NCBI RefSeq assembly: GCF_000003815.2
Contig: NC_049983.1
Coordinates: forward strand, 6,613,390-6,677,389
DNA length: 64,000 bases
Direction of reading: 5' to 3'
DNA from: Branchiostoma floridae
Taxonomy: Eukaryota > Chordata > Leptocardii > Amphioxiformes > Branchiostomatidae
A program made the translations under genes and the position numbers. How positions within the stretch are numbered: position 1 is the stretch's first letter; each line of letters opens with the position of its first letter. Under the pieces are notes generated by a model. The model was given only the letters and a program-made list of their open reading frames with translations. It searched no databases and was not told the origin of the DNA. This document shows positions 25,701-35,791 of this stretch, in pieces.

Positions 25701-28700
25701 CCCTCCCCCCAAGTAAAAAAAAATTTGCTAGGCCCTCCCCCTGGCAAACTATTTTTTTGCTTGGCCCTCCCCCCCCTGGCGACCGGCCCTCCCCCCTCAC
25801 TAAATGCCGTACGGTCCCTAATCAAGATATGATTTCCACCCATAATGCCATAGTAAACATGGCAGCCAATTTTTTTAGAAGCATAAAAGCAAACATTATG
25901 AAAACCTGCATTTGTATGAACTTTATGGTGATAATGCACTGTTTGCTTCCCAAAAGAAAGTTTTTACAATCTCATAAAAAAGGTATTTCTTGGCTTGTCT
26001 TCTTTGTTCTGAAATTAGAAGAATAATACAAAAAAGGACCACCATAAATGGCAATCATACTTGTACCTTTCCATTCTCAGAAACCTTCTTGGCTTCTTTT
26101 GCTCTCTTCTTTTCAAGCTTCTTTTTTTCGTCGTCGGCTTTCTTCCTCTGAGCCAGCAGTACCACCGGGTCCAGCCCTGTCTGTGAGTACAGGGATGTCT
26201 TGAAGTGGTCACAGTTGGAGAAGAACAGGGACATGTCAAATCTGAAGATCTTCACACTTGGGATCTCTTGAGCCTGTGTAGGAAATAAGAAACATGGTCA
26301 ACAATCTTCAATGGTTAACGTGAGGTGTCACATAGTGTATACTATTAGTTATTATGTAATGGTAGGTAGAGTACAGGGATGTCTTGAAGTGGTCACAGTT
26401 GGAGAAGAACAGGGACATGTCAAATCTGAAGATCTTCACACTGGGGATCTCTTGAGCCTGTGTAGGGGGTGGGAGAGAAGAAAGATGATGAATAATCTTG
26501 AAGATTGGTCAACAATTAATGTGTGGCATCACATAATGTAATGATAGGGTGTTTGGCAGAGAGGGCAGAGGTCCTGGGTTCCAGTCATCTAATATGGTCC
26601 TCAGGACGTTAAAGTTTCTGTGTTTTCTGCTTGAGAACAGAAAAGAACCCAACACACAAGGGACAAGTGTCTGTACATGCACAAACTTTGGATTATGGTG
26701 GAATGGCCAAGTGAGTAGAATGATTGTTTGATCTGCATGGTACATACTTCTGTAAGTACTGTTTCCTTCATTTTGCACTCAGCATTTCGAAAGAGAGATA
26801 ATGGTAGTTGAACACACACCACCACTAGTGGACTTGCCTTTTGCTGAAGTTATTGTACTAGATTGTGTGACCCAAGGGCTCTTAAAATGGAGATGGTCAC
26901 TGGCTTATGCACCATCTGATGTTTTGAAAGATGTTATCATTTAAACATTGCGGATTGGCCATTGAAACAGAGGTGGTTACTAATACTCAGCCTACTGTAG
27001 TTATGCACCATCTGGTCTACGTAGGAAGGACTTTAACTTTTTAACTCATAGATTCCACTAACTCACAGCCTTGTAGTTGTGTAAGTCCCTGTAGATGTCA
27101 CAGTTGGGGACCTGACCCAGCAGGGTGGTGGCTATAAAGATACTGGACCCACATACAGGTATCATATATGTGTAATCCGTATTTATACAGGCTCAGCAGG
27201 ACTATGGTTTCAAGATTACTGAGAACTCTTGAACATACCCTTCAGGATGAGTCTTCTCCACTCTGGGCATTCTTAACCAGCCCCACGGATACTCACTACG
27301 GTCTACGCAACAGAAGACCATATCGTGCAACAATGATCAGCAAGACTAAAAGACATGCGTCCCACGTGCCTTAGATCTACTGTATGCAAGTGGCGACTAG
27401 TGTCCGAAAGTGTATCTTAGTCAATGTCTGTGTAAACTGTCGGAATATACCGTGTAGATTTATGCAGAGATTCAATAGCCTAGTTTCACTCACGATGATT
27501 GTGTTAATTTATGTATGTGGAGATAACCCACAATTGTGTAATGTAACTCGCAATTCAGCTACCAAGCTGCAATGTTTTACAAATAAAATCATTCATTCAT
27601 TCATTCATACACTGAACTCACTGCCTTGTAGTTGTGTAAGTCCCTGTAGATGTCACAGTTGGGGACCTGACCCAGCAGGGTGGTGGCTGGACGCTGGGAG
27701 CGGAACAGGACGGTCAGCAGACTGAAGGCCATCCCCGTCCCCAGGCCGATGTCCAGTCCCAGCAGGAATACGGCCAGGAACGTCACCCACCAGATCACCT
27801 GGAACAAGGGATTATGAAATATTTAAGTATAATATTCATTTGATAACCATTATGACTGAAAGATTCAACCAGGGCTTGTCCCTCCATGCAGGACTTGTTC
27901 CTCCATCTCGGGATGGAAATTTCCATGGTATGGAAAAAGTGTACTAGCCAGAGTACCATTCTCATGTAGTTAGCAAGTGAAAGTATTGATCCAGCAGAAA
28001 TTGATGATAATTTGCACTATATCATTATATGTTATTTGCAGTGACTGACAATGGCACTTGATATGCACAAAGATATTAAGTGATCATAATGGAATAACAG
28101 ATACATGTACTTACAAAATCAATCTTACTGATCTTCCAGAGTGGCTTGAGTTCTGCAAACTGTTTAAACATGTTCTTCACATTCACCACCACAATCACAG
28201 CCAGAACAGCCTGGGAGGGAACAGAACAACATTTTCAATATTTGGAAAAAAAGGTGTTAACCAAATAAAATACAAAAAGAGACTGGTATCGCATTCCATT
28301 ATATTTCAATACACCACCAAATTCACCAATACAATTTTCTTTCAGCCTACTTAAGTTTAGTTCTAGATTTCCTTTCTTTACAAAAGAATGTATTCTTCTT
28401 AAGGGGAACCTACAGTCTGTGTTGATCTGAAGAGTGGTCCAATAAACAGCAGCACCAGCAACATCACTACACATTGCACCAGGGACATGAGCTGTAGGAT
28501 GGTAAAGAAAAACAAGATATTAGTACACAAAGAAACATGATTCCAAAGATATTATCAGCACTTCAGTCTTGAAGTGTCTTACCTCAATCATGTACAATGT
28601 ATCAATAATATTATTCATTGCTTTGGTTAACTACCTGTTGGAATTTAGATTTCCCTCAGTCACCGGGGATTTATAGTGGATGCTATCTTCAATGTCTGAC

Positions 28701-31700
28701 TGTTCACAAAAATCTATCCAGATGCTTGTGTGCAATGAGTAACCTTTTTATGTTCTACGAGCATTACATCTATTATCAAAAATATTTTCAAAGTAAAAAC
28801 TGACAGTGAGACATGGAATGTGTCTATTTTAGTAGTAAGAAGTAGCATGTCAGTAATTGCCAGTAGCATTTTAGTACTGTCAGGACTTGTCCTGACAGTA
28901 AGAGATCAGTAACAACTAACTAGTACTTACAGGAAAACTTGTCAGAACCATTAGAGGAGTGACAGTAGAGCTGATTTACTGAAATGTTTTGAAAGCTAAG
29001 GCAACTGACGATAACTTATCAATTACTGACAGTCTCATATGCATCTCAGCACTGATAGTTTGCTAAGGGACGAGTCAAATAGATGAACCTAACAGTAAAC
29101 TCAGACTCGTGACACACCTGTGTTTTAGTTCCAGCGGCCTCTCCCACTAACGTACGAGAGATTGCTGTCGAACATACAAAGCAGGAGAAGAAGGATCCAA
29201 ACAGGTTGCTAGTTCCATAGGCAAGCAGCTCCTGAGATGGATGAAAAAAAGATGCAAAAACTAATCCTAGACATCACTAAAGAGAAAACAGCACTTTCAT
29301 CCTTTACTCACTCACTCACTCACTCAATCATCTTCTGTACCTATCCAAATGAGAGCTCATCTGTGTTGGTAAATTCCAATAGTGAAAGGTTTAAACTTNN
29401 NNNNNNNNNNNNNNNNNNNNNNNNNNNNNNNNNNNNNNNNNNNNNNNNNNNNNNNNNNNNNNNNNNNNNNNNNNNNNNNNNNNNNNNNNNNNNNNNNNTG
29501 ATTCGAAAATTTATGGTGAGTTTCTTCCTTTGTGCTGGAACAAAGTTTAAACCTTTCACTATCTTCTGTACCTAATGGTCCTTGGGGGATCAGGAAGGTA
29601 ATGGAAGTAAAAGTGTTATCAATCCAATTTAGCTCACAGAGGATCTATTCTTGGCCATGACAGTGAAGACAAATGTTATGTACAGTTTTTACATGTTTAT
29701 TTTACCAAGAGAATTTGCCTAAAAGTGCAATGAACAGTGGACCACGGCTTAACATCCTATCCTAAGGACTGCAACAATTTTTGGGAGAGTGGTCTAGAGG
29801 CAGGGCCACTAACAACTGGACTATCTGTATCTGTATCTTATATACAACATGTAGCCAGTATCACTGCCGGCGTTACACACCAGCTTCGCAGGCATGCAGT
29901 GCAGCAGCTGGTTATATTACACCAAACAACTAGCTTTTACACATCTATCTGCTATCCACCGAAGATGCCTCTACTCTGCTTGATGGTAACAAATTCCACT
30001 CTACGAAAATACAAATTTTCCAGCTCAATTTTTGATCACATCAATCCTAGGTACTTGACTACGCATGTCTACCTCTAAGTCTATCTGTCATGCATTCATC
30101 ATCATCATCGGCGTCATATCTTCTCCCCTCCTATCCCCTTGTTTCAACTACATGTACTTAGAACAATGCATTATATGTACAAAAAAGTTACATTACAAGC
30201 AGATATGTTTTTCAATGGGAAACACAACATGGTGAAATGTCAGCCTTACCTGGTTGGCGTCTATTTTGTAAGCGTACTTCTTGGAGAAGAGTTTGGCGAT
30301 GGCCAGTGAGTAGGAAAAGGACACCAGGGACATGGCCACACAGTCCGGGGCCACCTGGCCCAGGAGGGACACACGGGGGACCGTAGGTTTGGGGAGACTG
30401 ATGGAGAAAAAAGAAAAATTAATGTGGTAGTAGTAGTAGACTCAAACGCATAACAATCCTCCTGGCAGCCTGAATTGCAAGGACAGTACAATGATGAATC
30501 ACACAAACAGCAAACTTTCTGAACAACACGATAAAACAATTTATCATTGATCACATAACAACAGTTTTTAGATAAAATACAATTTTCAAGGAAGTAATAC
30601 GAATGTGGTTGTTGCCGCGGCTTTAAGTGAAATGTTCAAAGACTTTTGCTATTGAAAGACTTAAAATTCAGATACATGTCTAGAACTTGTAAAAAAGAGT
30701 TCGTAAGTCACCACGAAGAGCCAATAATAGTGTCACTGAAAGTTCAGCTAGAGTTTGGGAGCTAACTTGATTAGAAGATGATACTGTTAATGCCTTCAAG
30801 TTCCAAAGAATTTGTTTTCGTTGAAGGGAGAAAATGCAGTTATCGAGATGGTTTGGGCGAAGGCGAACAAAGATGTATTATGAAAAGAAGGATATACACA
30901 TTGCACAATACAACCATGTAAACACAGGTGCAACATAAATTGCTCAATTTCTTTTGTAAGTACAGTGGAGAATTAACCATATATCTTTGTGAAAAAAATA
31001 TTGAGTCTGTTTTTGCATCATTGCAAGAGAGATGGGTGAAGATATGTTTATTACATACATGTAAAAAAGGATCGAAAGTACATGTTTCTTTCAAGATATG
31101 ACTCTGGTTAAAGAATGAAGTGCCTCAATTTGAATGTCCATTATTAATCTTACAGTCATCACTAAAATGATGAGACTTACCCAGTGGGTATAACACCAAC
31201 TACTTTAACACTGTACCGCTCCTCCAGTGTAGCAAAGTGTGATATTATGGTGCCAAGGATCAGCTGGAAAACAAGACCTCTCATATTCAGAAATGTATAA
31301 ATGCCTGGTACAAGTATATCTTATGCAAATGCTTAAAAATAGGTAGAAATCTATGAACCATGACTAAAGAAAATGGCTAAAATAAACAATAATGCAATAT
31401 CTACTTGAGATGTCAGTTCTTATATTCTGCCATTCTTTCATGTCAAAGTTACTTTTTGAACACTTGATTAATCTCCAAGCAGATTTACCAGTGGCATAAG
31501 ACAACCACTGGCCACTGGACAGTAGGACATTGCTTTGGTCCTTTTTATACTGTCTTATACCACTGGAGATTACAGCTAATAAACTAAAGGTGTAACAGGT
31601 AGGGGTGGGTACCGGTACAAAATCATTTTTCCTTCTAAGACAGGTCCGGAAAAAAATAGACCTGAATAAAATCAGTAGACCGGATTTGGGACAGATTAGG

Positions 31701-34700
31701 AAATGAATACATTATATCATCAGGTGTCTGCACGTTTTGGAGCTTACCTGTCCAAGAAAATAACGAAGTTTCTACCAAGTTTTTTTTTACAGTAAAAAAA
31801 GGGCAGGCAGCGTTTTTTAGATGAAGATCGGATTCTAAAATGCCAGTGGGAGTTGGGTACTCCACCAAACAAATTTCTTTGTAGCAAAATGGACCATTGT
31901 TTGTGTATCGGTATTCACAAGTTTCAACAGACAATAAGGTCCAGGTTCAGGTCTATTCTTCTGGACCGTACCTGTACCTAAATTTTGTGTACCAGTACCC
32001 ATTTCTAGTAACAGGTGGTGTCCAAATTATTATGCATGTGTTCCACAAGGTTACCCACCACTATAAGTTCTGAAGGTATAGGAATGCCTTTCAGCTTGTC
32101 CTTGTATTTTAAGTTTAGCTCCTTCAGGACCACCAGTACGATGACAGAGATGATGGAGGTCACTAGGGTCGCAATGTTGGTCTCAGTGATGCGGCTGAAG
32201 ATGGCAATGACTGTCTGGAAAAAGAAAGAAAAGTTGTAATGATTTGTCCTGAGATCCTGCATGGTGATGTCAGCAAACTTCAACATTTCCTGATTAATAC
32301 ATTTCTCCATAACAGTTTTATTTGATAAAGAATAGGTTTTTGTTCAAAATATACACCCTTTTGATGTCATATGCATTGAACATCGAATCTTACAAATCAT
32401 ACTTGAAATTTTGATTCCTTCCACCAGCTAGGTAATCAAGTTTTCAAATTTCCTGCTGCCAGGTACTAGTGATCAAGTTTCCACCTGTGACAACATTTTC
32501 AGAAGCAGAAAATCGAACATTGTGCAAACTTGCAATGTAAGCACTTTATGGTGATTATGCACTATTTGCATCTCAAAAGAACATTTTTTTTGAGAAAATG
32601 CAACTTTTGCAGTGGTTCTAAGTACATGTAGTTGAAACAAGGGGATAGGAGGGGAGAAGATATAACCGAAATTGTCTTCTTTACTTTTACAATACATTTG
32701 TTGTTACAATTACTGTAGTAGTTATGTGATTTTATAAAAACAACAAAAACTTATCAGCATCTCTTTAACTTTAAAGTTGTACAAATTGTCTTAAAGGACA
32801 ATTGGCAAGAATGGACACTTACATATACAATAGACAGTGGGCCTGAGTATCTCGGTATCTCCAGGCCGAACAGGTGCTTGATCTGACTGTTGACCACATG
32901 GAAGGCAGCAGAAGTGGTGAAGGCACTGACCAGTGGGTCCGAGAGGTAGATAGTGATGAAGCCTAGTTGTAGAAGGCCCATGGCAACCTGCAATAGACAC
33001 ACACACACACACAGAGTGGTCAGTACTTACAGTTGTGCTAGTGTTCCATTAGATTTATCAAAGTATGCTGTTGTTGTAACCCTTGCTGTGTTATAGCTGG
33101 TATGTAAGTTCAGGGTTGAACAAGTTTTCTAAAATCCACTTGTCCTATCGGGCAAGCACATAAAAATGTACTTGCCCGAACCAATTTTTCACTTGCCCAA
33201 AATTCAAATGTCACTGTTACTAGTATATGCATTTTCACTTCCAGCAATGGAATTCTCTGTAGACAATTGCTTGATGTCATGACTGTAAAAAGTAACAAGT
33301 ATTATATAAAAATTGCACTAAAATCAATGGAAAAATCTTACTTGCCCGATCGGACAAGTGGGGTAGGATATGCACTTGCCCGAACAGCACTTTCACTTGC
33401 CCTGGACAATAGGGCTAGTGGACTTGTTTATCCCTGAAGTTTCCTTGCTGCTTCTGTATACATACATGTAGCAGGGTATGTTTTTTACAGGGAGGTGTTG
33501 CTAGCCTTTTCTAACGTGCTTGATGCATACTTCTCAAACATGGGACCCTCATTTTATGTCCCTTCGAATTCCAAATGATGGTGTAGCCCCCATTGAAATG
33601 TCTTGATGCCGAGACTTAAACCAGGATCTCACATTTACTTATTGAAACCAGGAACTATCACAGCCACTTTGAAAAGTTAAAAAAGTGCATACTTTATTTT
33701 TGAAAAAAAGGTACATATCTTCTTCTCTCTTCTCCTTACACAGCCATGGACAGATGTATCTGCATGTCTCTGCGGCCAAGTGTTAATGCAACCTCACTGC
33801 TTGGCCATCCAGATCCAATTCTATGGATCCGTGAGTTCGATCCAAGGGTCGGCTCAGCTCAGACATGTTGTAAGGGTTGCATTTGTCTTTTGGAAGGGCC
33901 GTAAAATAGGGGTCCCATGTTTGAGGAGGTGCCTCGAGCACATAAAACAGTCTCATTACTCAAATTGGGTGTCAACTGGCTGTCATAATACAGAAAGGTG
34001 AATATATGTTACCTGCAAGATCCCTGACATGAGAGTCACAGCACAAGCGATGTACAGTCTCTCCTGGACCTCTGTCTGTTGAGCCTGGTACTGCAGCTCC
34101 TCCAAAGTTGTGTTGGAGATGGAGGAGTTGTACAGGTCTGCTGGAAGCTGACCTGCACCCTCGGGAAGGAGCCTCTCTATTGTTGCACCTACCATTATAC
34201 TCAACACTGCCATAACACCTGTAAAACAACATATATAGATGGTTATAAAAAGCATGGGATTTCAACAGAACAAAAATGGCCAGTCATTGAATTCATATCT
34301 AGATCTAGAATGGACAAAAAGAAGGATAGGGCATCTTTTTAATAATAATGCATTTGACTCAGTGGTGTCAAATAACTGAGAGGCTAGACTAATTGACATG
34401 AGATCACAGGTTTGATTCCTAGCATTCATGGCTAGACATTTTGCCCTTGCAAAAGGCACTCTTTTGCACACGACTTTAATCATTCCACTCTGGTGTAAAA
34501 ATGGGTGCCTGACTTCTATTGGGGAGTTAAAAGGCAGAGGAAGGAGACGGCCGGACTGTATGGCATCCAAAATTATTACAGCTCCAGAATATCTTCTGTC
34601 TATTTGCCGAGAGGACAGAAGAGACTTGGGAGCTATAATAGGTTTGGATATCATGCTTAAAGCGGACTCTGTCCTACTATAATGTGCCCTAGACACAATG

Positions 34701-35768
34701 GATAACAATCCACTGCCCCTACCTTGCATGCTATTGGACCATTACCTATCATTATCCAATTCCTCATGAAGTGTACAAAAAATAACAAAACTTACCAGAG
34801 ACTTACCTATAGATATGTGTCTGGATGTCCCCAGGAAGGCATATATGATAACTGGGAAGAAAGCTGAGTAAAGCCCATAGATGGGAGGGAGGGTGGCCAG
34901 CAGGGCATAGGACATTCCTGGAAACAATTACATAGTTTGTGGTTATGATAGATGTTGTTCGTCCGTCAAGTCAACAAGGACGCTTTTTGTCAAATCACGA
35001 ACATGTTTCTAGATTTTTAGGGATCAATAGTACTATAGTAAGATTATCTTTAAGTAAAATATTGAAGCCTCACAGCCAATAGGATGAAGGCCACTTCTTC
35101 GAATTAATTAAATTTCACATTATCAAAAAGAATTATTAGGGGAGAAAAAAATTTGGTCTAGGGGTTTATACTATAGTATAGCACCCACACTCTGATATCA
35201 TCACACAGTTTTGCTTGATATCAGGGTGATACATGTATCACCACACTTTTTCTCCTCATTTGCATGATACAGCCTCAAACTTTCTTCATAGATATATCCA
35301 CATAAAATGGGGGCTTCTTATTGGCTGAGGGGAAGTAGCCATTGTCTTATAGTAAGAAAACTATATCTTCATTAAAAATTATGAAAAACATAGCGCTACG
35401 TATGAATACCTACCTTGTGGGATGTGCATGATGCCCACTGTAACCCCAGCAATAAGGTCGCTCACAATGTTCTCCCTCACTTCATATTTTGGCAGCCAGG
35501 ACAATATTGGCAGCGTTGAAAACAGCACCTTCTTTACCCTGTCCGTGGAACACGTGAAGTGAGACCTCAGCCTGTTGTGAACCTCGCGGTGAAATCCGAT
35601 GTCATTTGACACGACGGATCCTCGCGTTTTCTCCATCTTGACCTCGTGGTTGTACTCGGGCGTGGTGAGGCCGGAGCTCGGGAGGCTGGACACGCGGAGG
35701 CGCGTGATGTTGTCGGCTGACCCATACTGCAGGTCGTTTTCCTGGGCGTCGCTGGTTGGTGTCGCCAT
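22703..35768 (-). CDS. SLC26: SLC26 family anion transporter (prestin/SLC26A5-SLC26A6 clade), complete
   Basis: Sixteen coding exons: 35414-35768, 34807-34917, 34013-34218, 32823-32987, 32059-32214, 31181-31263, 30250-30397, 29118-29231, 28414-28491, 28115-28210, 27622-27798, 26067-26273, 23915-24046, 23629-23683, 23270-23373, 22703-22792. All GT-AG junctions keep frame and sum to 2277 nt: 758 residues plus stop, normal for the family. The SulP membrane domain (about residues 90-510) shows [31 protein letters not shown] and [11 protein letters not shown], then [13 protein letters not shown]. The serine-arginine pair of the central anion site in prestin (S398/R399) is kept in [14 protein letters not shown] domain follows ([32 protein letters not shown]), with a Lys/Glu-rich insertion at about 604-632 and an acidic tail ending HIEMESEI. 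It exchanges or channels anions across the plasma membrane. Start: ATG 35768, after a TTTTTAG acceptor, so a 5'UTR exon lies upstream. Clade assignment is less sure than family. Confidence 0.95.
23015..23169. mobile_element. Palindromic MITE in the last SLC26 intron
   Basis: GCCAAATAGCAGCTACTCAA and GGATATGATTTTGGAAAT recur inverted on the right (TTTCCAAAATCATATCC; AATTGCTATTTGGC). The arms are about 52 bp with few mismatches. Confidence 0.8.
23629..23683 (-). CDS. SLC26: SLC26 small STAS exon (55 nt)
   Basis: A short exon found from phase: the exons on either side do not join without it. AATACCAG|GTACAC acceptor and CAAAG|GTGAAA donor enclose 55 nt encoding [18 protein letters not shown]. 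This is the STAS strand that usually follows VNTL..V in SLC26 proteins. It restores frame between the exons at 23915 and 23270. Confidence 0.9.
24270..25819. mobile_element. 1.55-kb DNA element with long CCCTCCCC-rich terminal inverted repeats
   Basis: Left AGGGACCGTACGGCGTTTAG and right (inverse) AGGGACCGTACGGCATTTAG open inverted repeats of about 150 bp. These hold three spaced TTGGCCCTCCCCCC-type blocks per side. The interior has repeated GAAATCTTGACCCTC...GCTATTTC and ATATTTTGCTG phrases, and related phrases follow both SNX25 terminal exon copies (42940-43030, 43560-43650). No transposase frame is seen. Target duplication is unclear. It lies in an SLC26 intron. Confidence 0.75.
26067..26273 (-). 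CDS. SLC26: SLC26 STAS exon with charged insertion
   Basis: 69 codons from [20 protein letters not shown] to the lysine/glutamate-rich [19 protein letters not shown], the STAS intervening sequence. Part of this exon and its acceptor is duplicated at 26369-26457. Confidence 0.93.
26369..26457 (-). pseudogene. Partial duplicate of the SLC26 STAS exon
   Basis: 89 nt nearly identical to the 5' part of the exon at 26067-26273, including a CCTACACAG acceptor, but with no donor. Reading on gives [11 protein letters not shown] and a stop. It lies transcriptionally upstream of the full exon, inside a tandem duplication of about 184 bp (26185-26368 and 26369-26550). Confidence 0.85.
26540..26930 (+). 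repeat. tRNA-derived SINE, family B copy 1
   Basis: GGTGTTTGGCAGAGAGGGCA and GGTCCTGGGTTCCAGTC resemble A and B boxes. The body (TTGCACTCAGCA, TGAACACACACCACCACTAG, GTGTGACCCAAGGG) matches the copy at 41975-42225. Confidence 0.6.
27056..27133 (-). pseudogene. Duplicated 3' end and donor of an SLC26 exon
   Basis: Nearly identical to 27610-27688: the minus strand encodes [20 protein letters not shown] followed by GCT|GTGAGT. It lacks the acceptor and 5' part, so it should not be spliced in. The intact exon is 27622-27798. Confidence 0.85.
27134..27609 (+). mobile_element. 5'-truncated LINE 3' end inserted in an SLC26 exon
   Basis: About 475 bp with remnants of a C-terminal coding tail in broken frames. 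It ends AATAAAATCATTCATTCATT, a simple-sequence tail typical of CR1/L2-type LINEs. It is flanked by a ~78-bp direct repeat of SLC26 exon sequence (27056-27133 and 27610-27688), read as the target-site duplication. Confidence 0.65.
29399..29498. other. Assembly gap (100 N) in an SLC26 intron
   Basis: Exactly 100 N. The flanks are inverted copies of each other (ATAGTGAAAGGTTTAAACTT on the left, its complement at 29541-29560), so the gap sits in a hairpin-forming repeat. No SLC26 exon is missing, because the flanking exons join in frame. Confidence 0.99.
31469..31572. mobile_element. Small foldback MITE
   Basis: TAATCTCCAAGCAGATTTAC and CAGTGGCATAAGAC pair with GTCTTATACCACTGGAGATTA at the right end. 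It is a short relative of the element at 21993-22412. Confidence 0.65.
31600..32007. mobile_element. hAT-like MITE with 8-bp target duplication, copy 1
   Basis: Begins TAGGGGTGGGTACCGGTAC and ends GTACCCATTTCTA. The 8-bp sequence GTAACAGG directly flanks both sides (31592-31599, 32008-32015). CAGGTC/GGACCT blocks recur inverted inside. A second copy is at 58455-58856. Confidence 0.85.
33111..33436. mobile_element. CAGGG-ended MITE with 5-bp target duplication (hAT5-like)
   Basis: Ends CAGGGTTGAACAAGT and (inverse) CAGGGATAAACAAGT, flanked on both sides by AAGTT. The interior is rich in CTTGCCC and CGGGCAAG. The CAGGG ends and 5-bp duplication match the element at 38534-38850. Superfamily is inferred. 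Confidence 0.75.
33500..33660 (-). repeat. tRNA-like SINE with shared tail
   Basis: Minus strand: TGGCTGTGATAGTTCCTGG and CCTGGTTTAAGTCTC as degraded A and B boxes, then the shared tail seen on the plus strand as GGGACCCTCATTTTATGTCC. Confidence 0.6.
33775..33965 (+). repeat. tRNA-like SINE with shared tail, opposite orientation
   Basis: GTGAGTTCGATCCAAG is B-box-like. The tail TTGGAAGGGCCGTAAAATAG, then GGGGTCCCATG and GAGGAGGTGCCTCGAGCAC, is the inverse of the tail at 36118-36185. Confidence 0.65.
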
Positions 35769-35791
35769 GGCGACCAATCCTTTAGTTGGTC
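35414..35791 (-). CDS. SLC26: SLC26 first coding exon
   Basis: The exon starts after CCCTTTTTAG, with 23 nt of 5'UTR before the ATG at 35766-35768. It encodes a 118-residue cytosolic N-terminus and the first SulP residues: [20 protein letters not shown], then [13 protein letters not shown]. Donor CAAG|GTAGGT. Confidence 0.93.

Noticed and set aside
35761-35774. GTCGCCATGGCGAC as an RFX-type site at the SLC26 start
   Set aside because: Half-sites differ from GTTGCC/GGCAAC, and the sequence is explained by the start codon and neighbouring alanine/valine codons.
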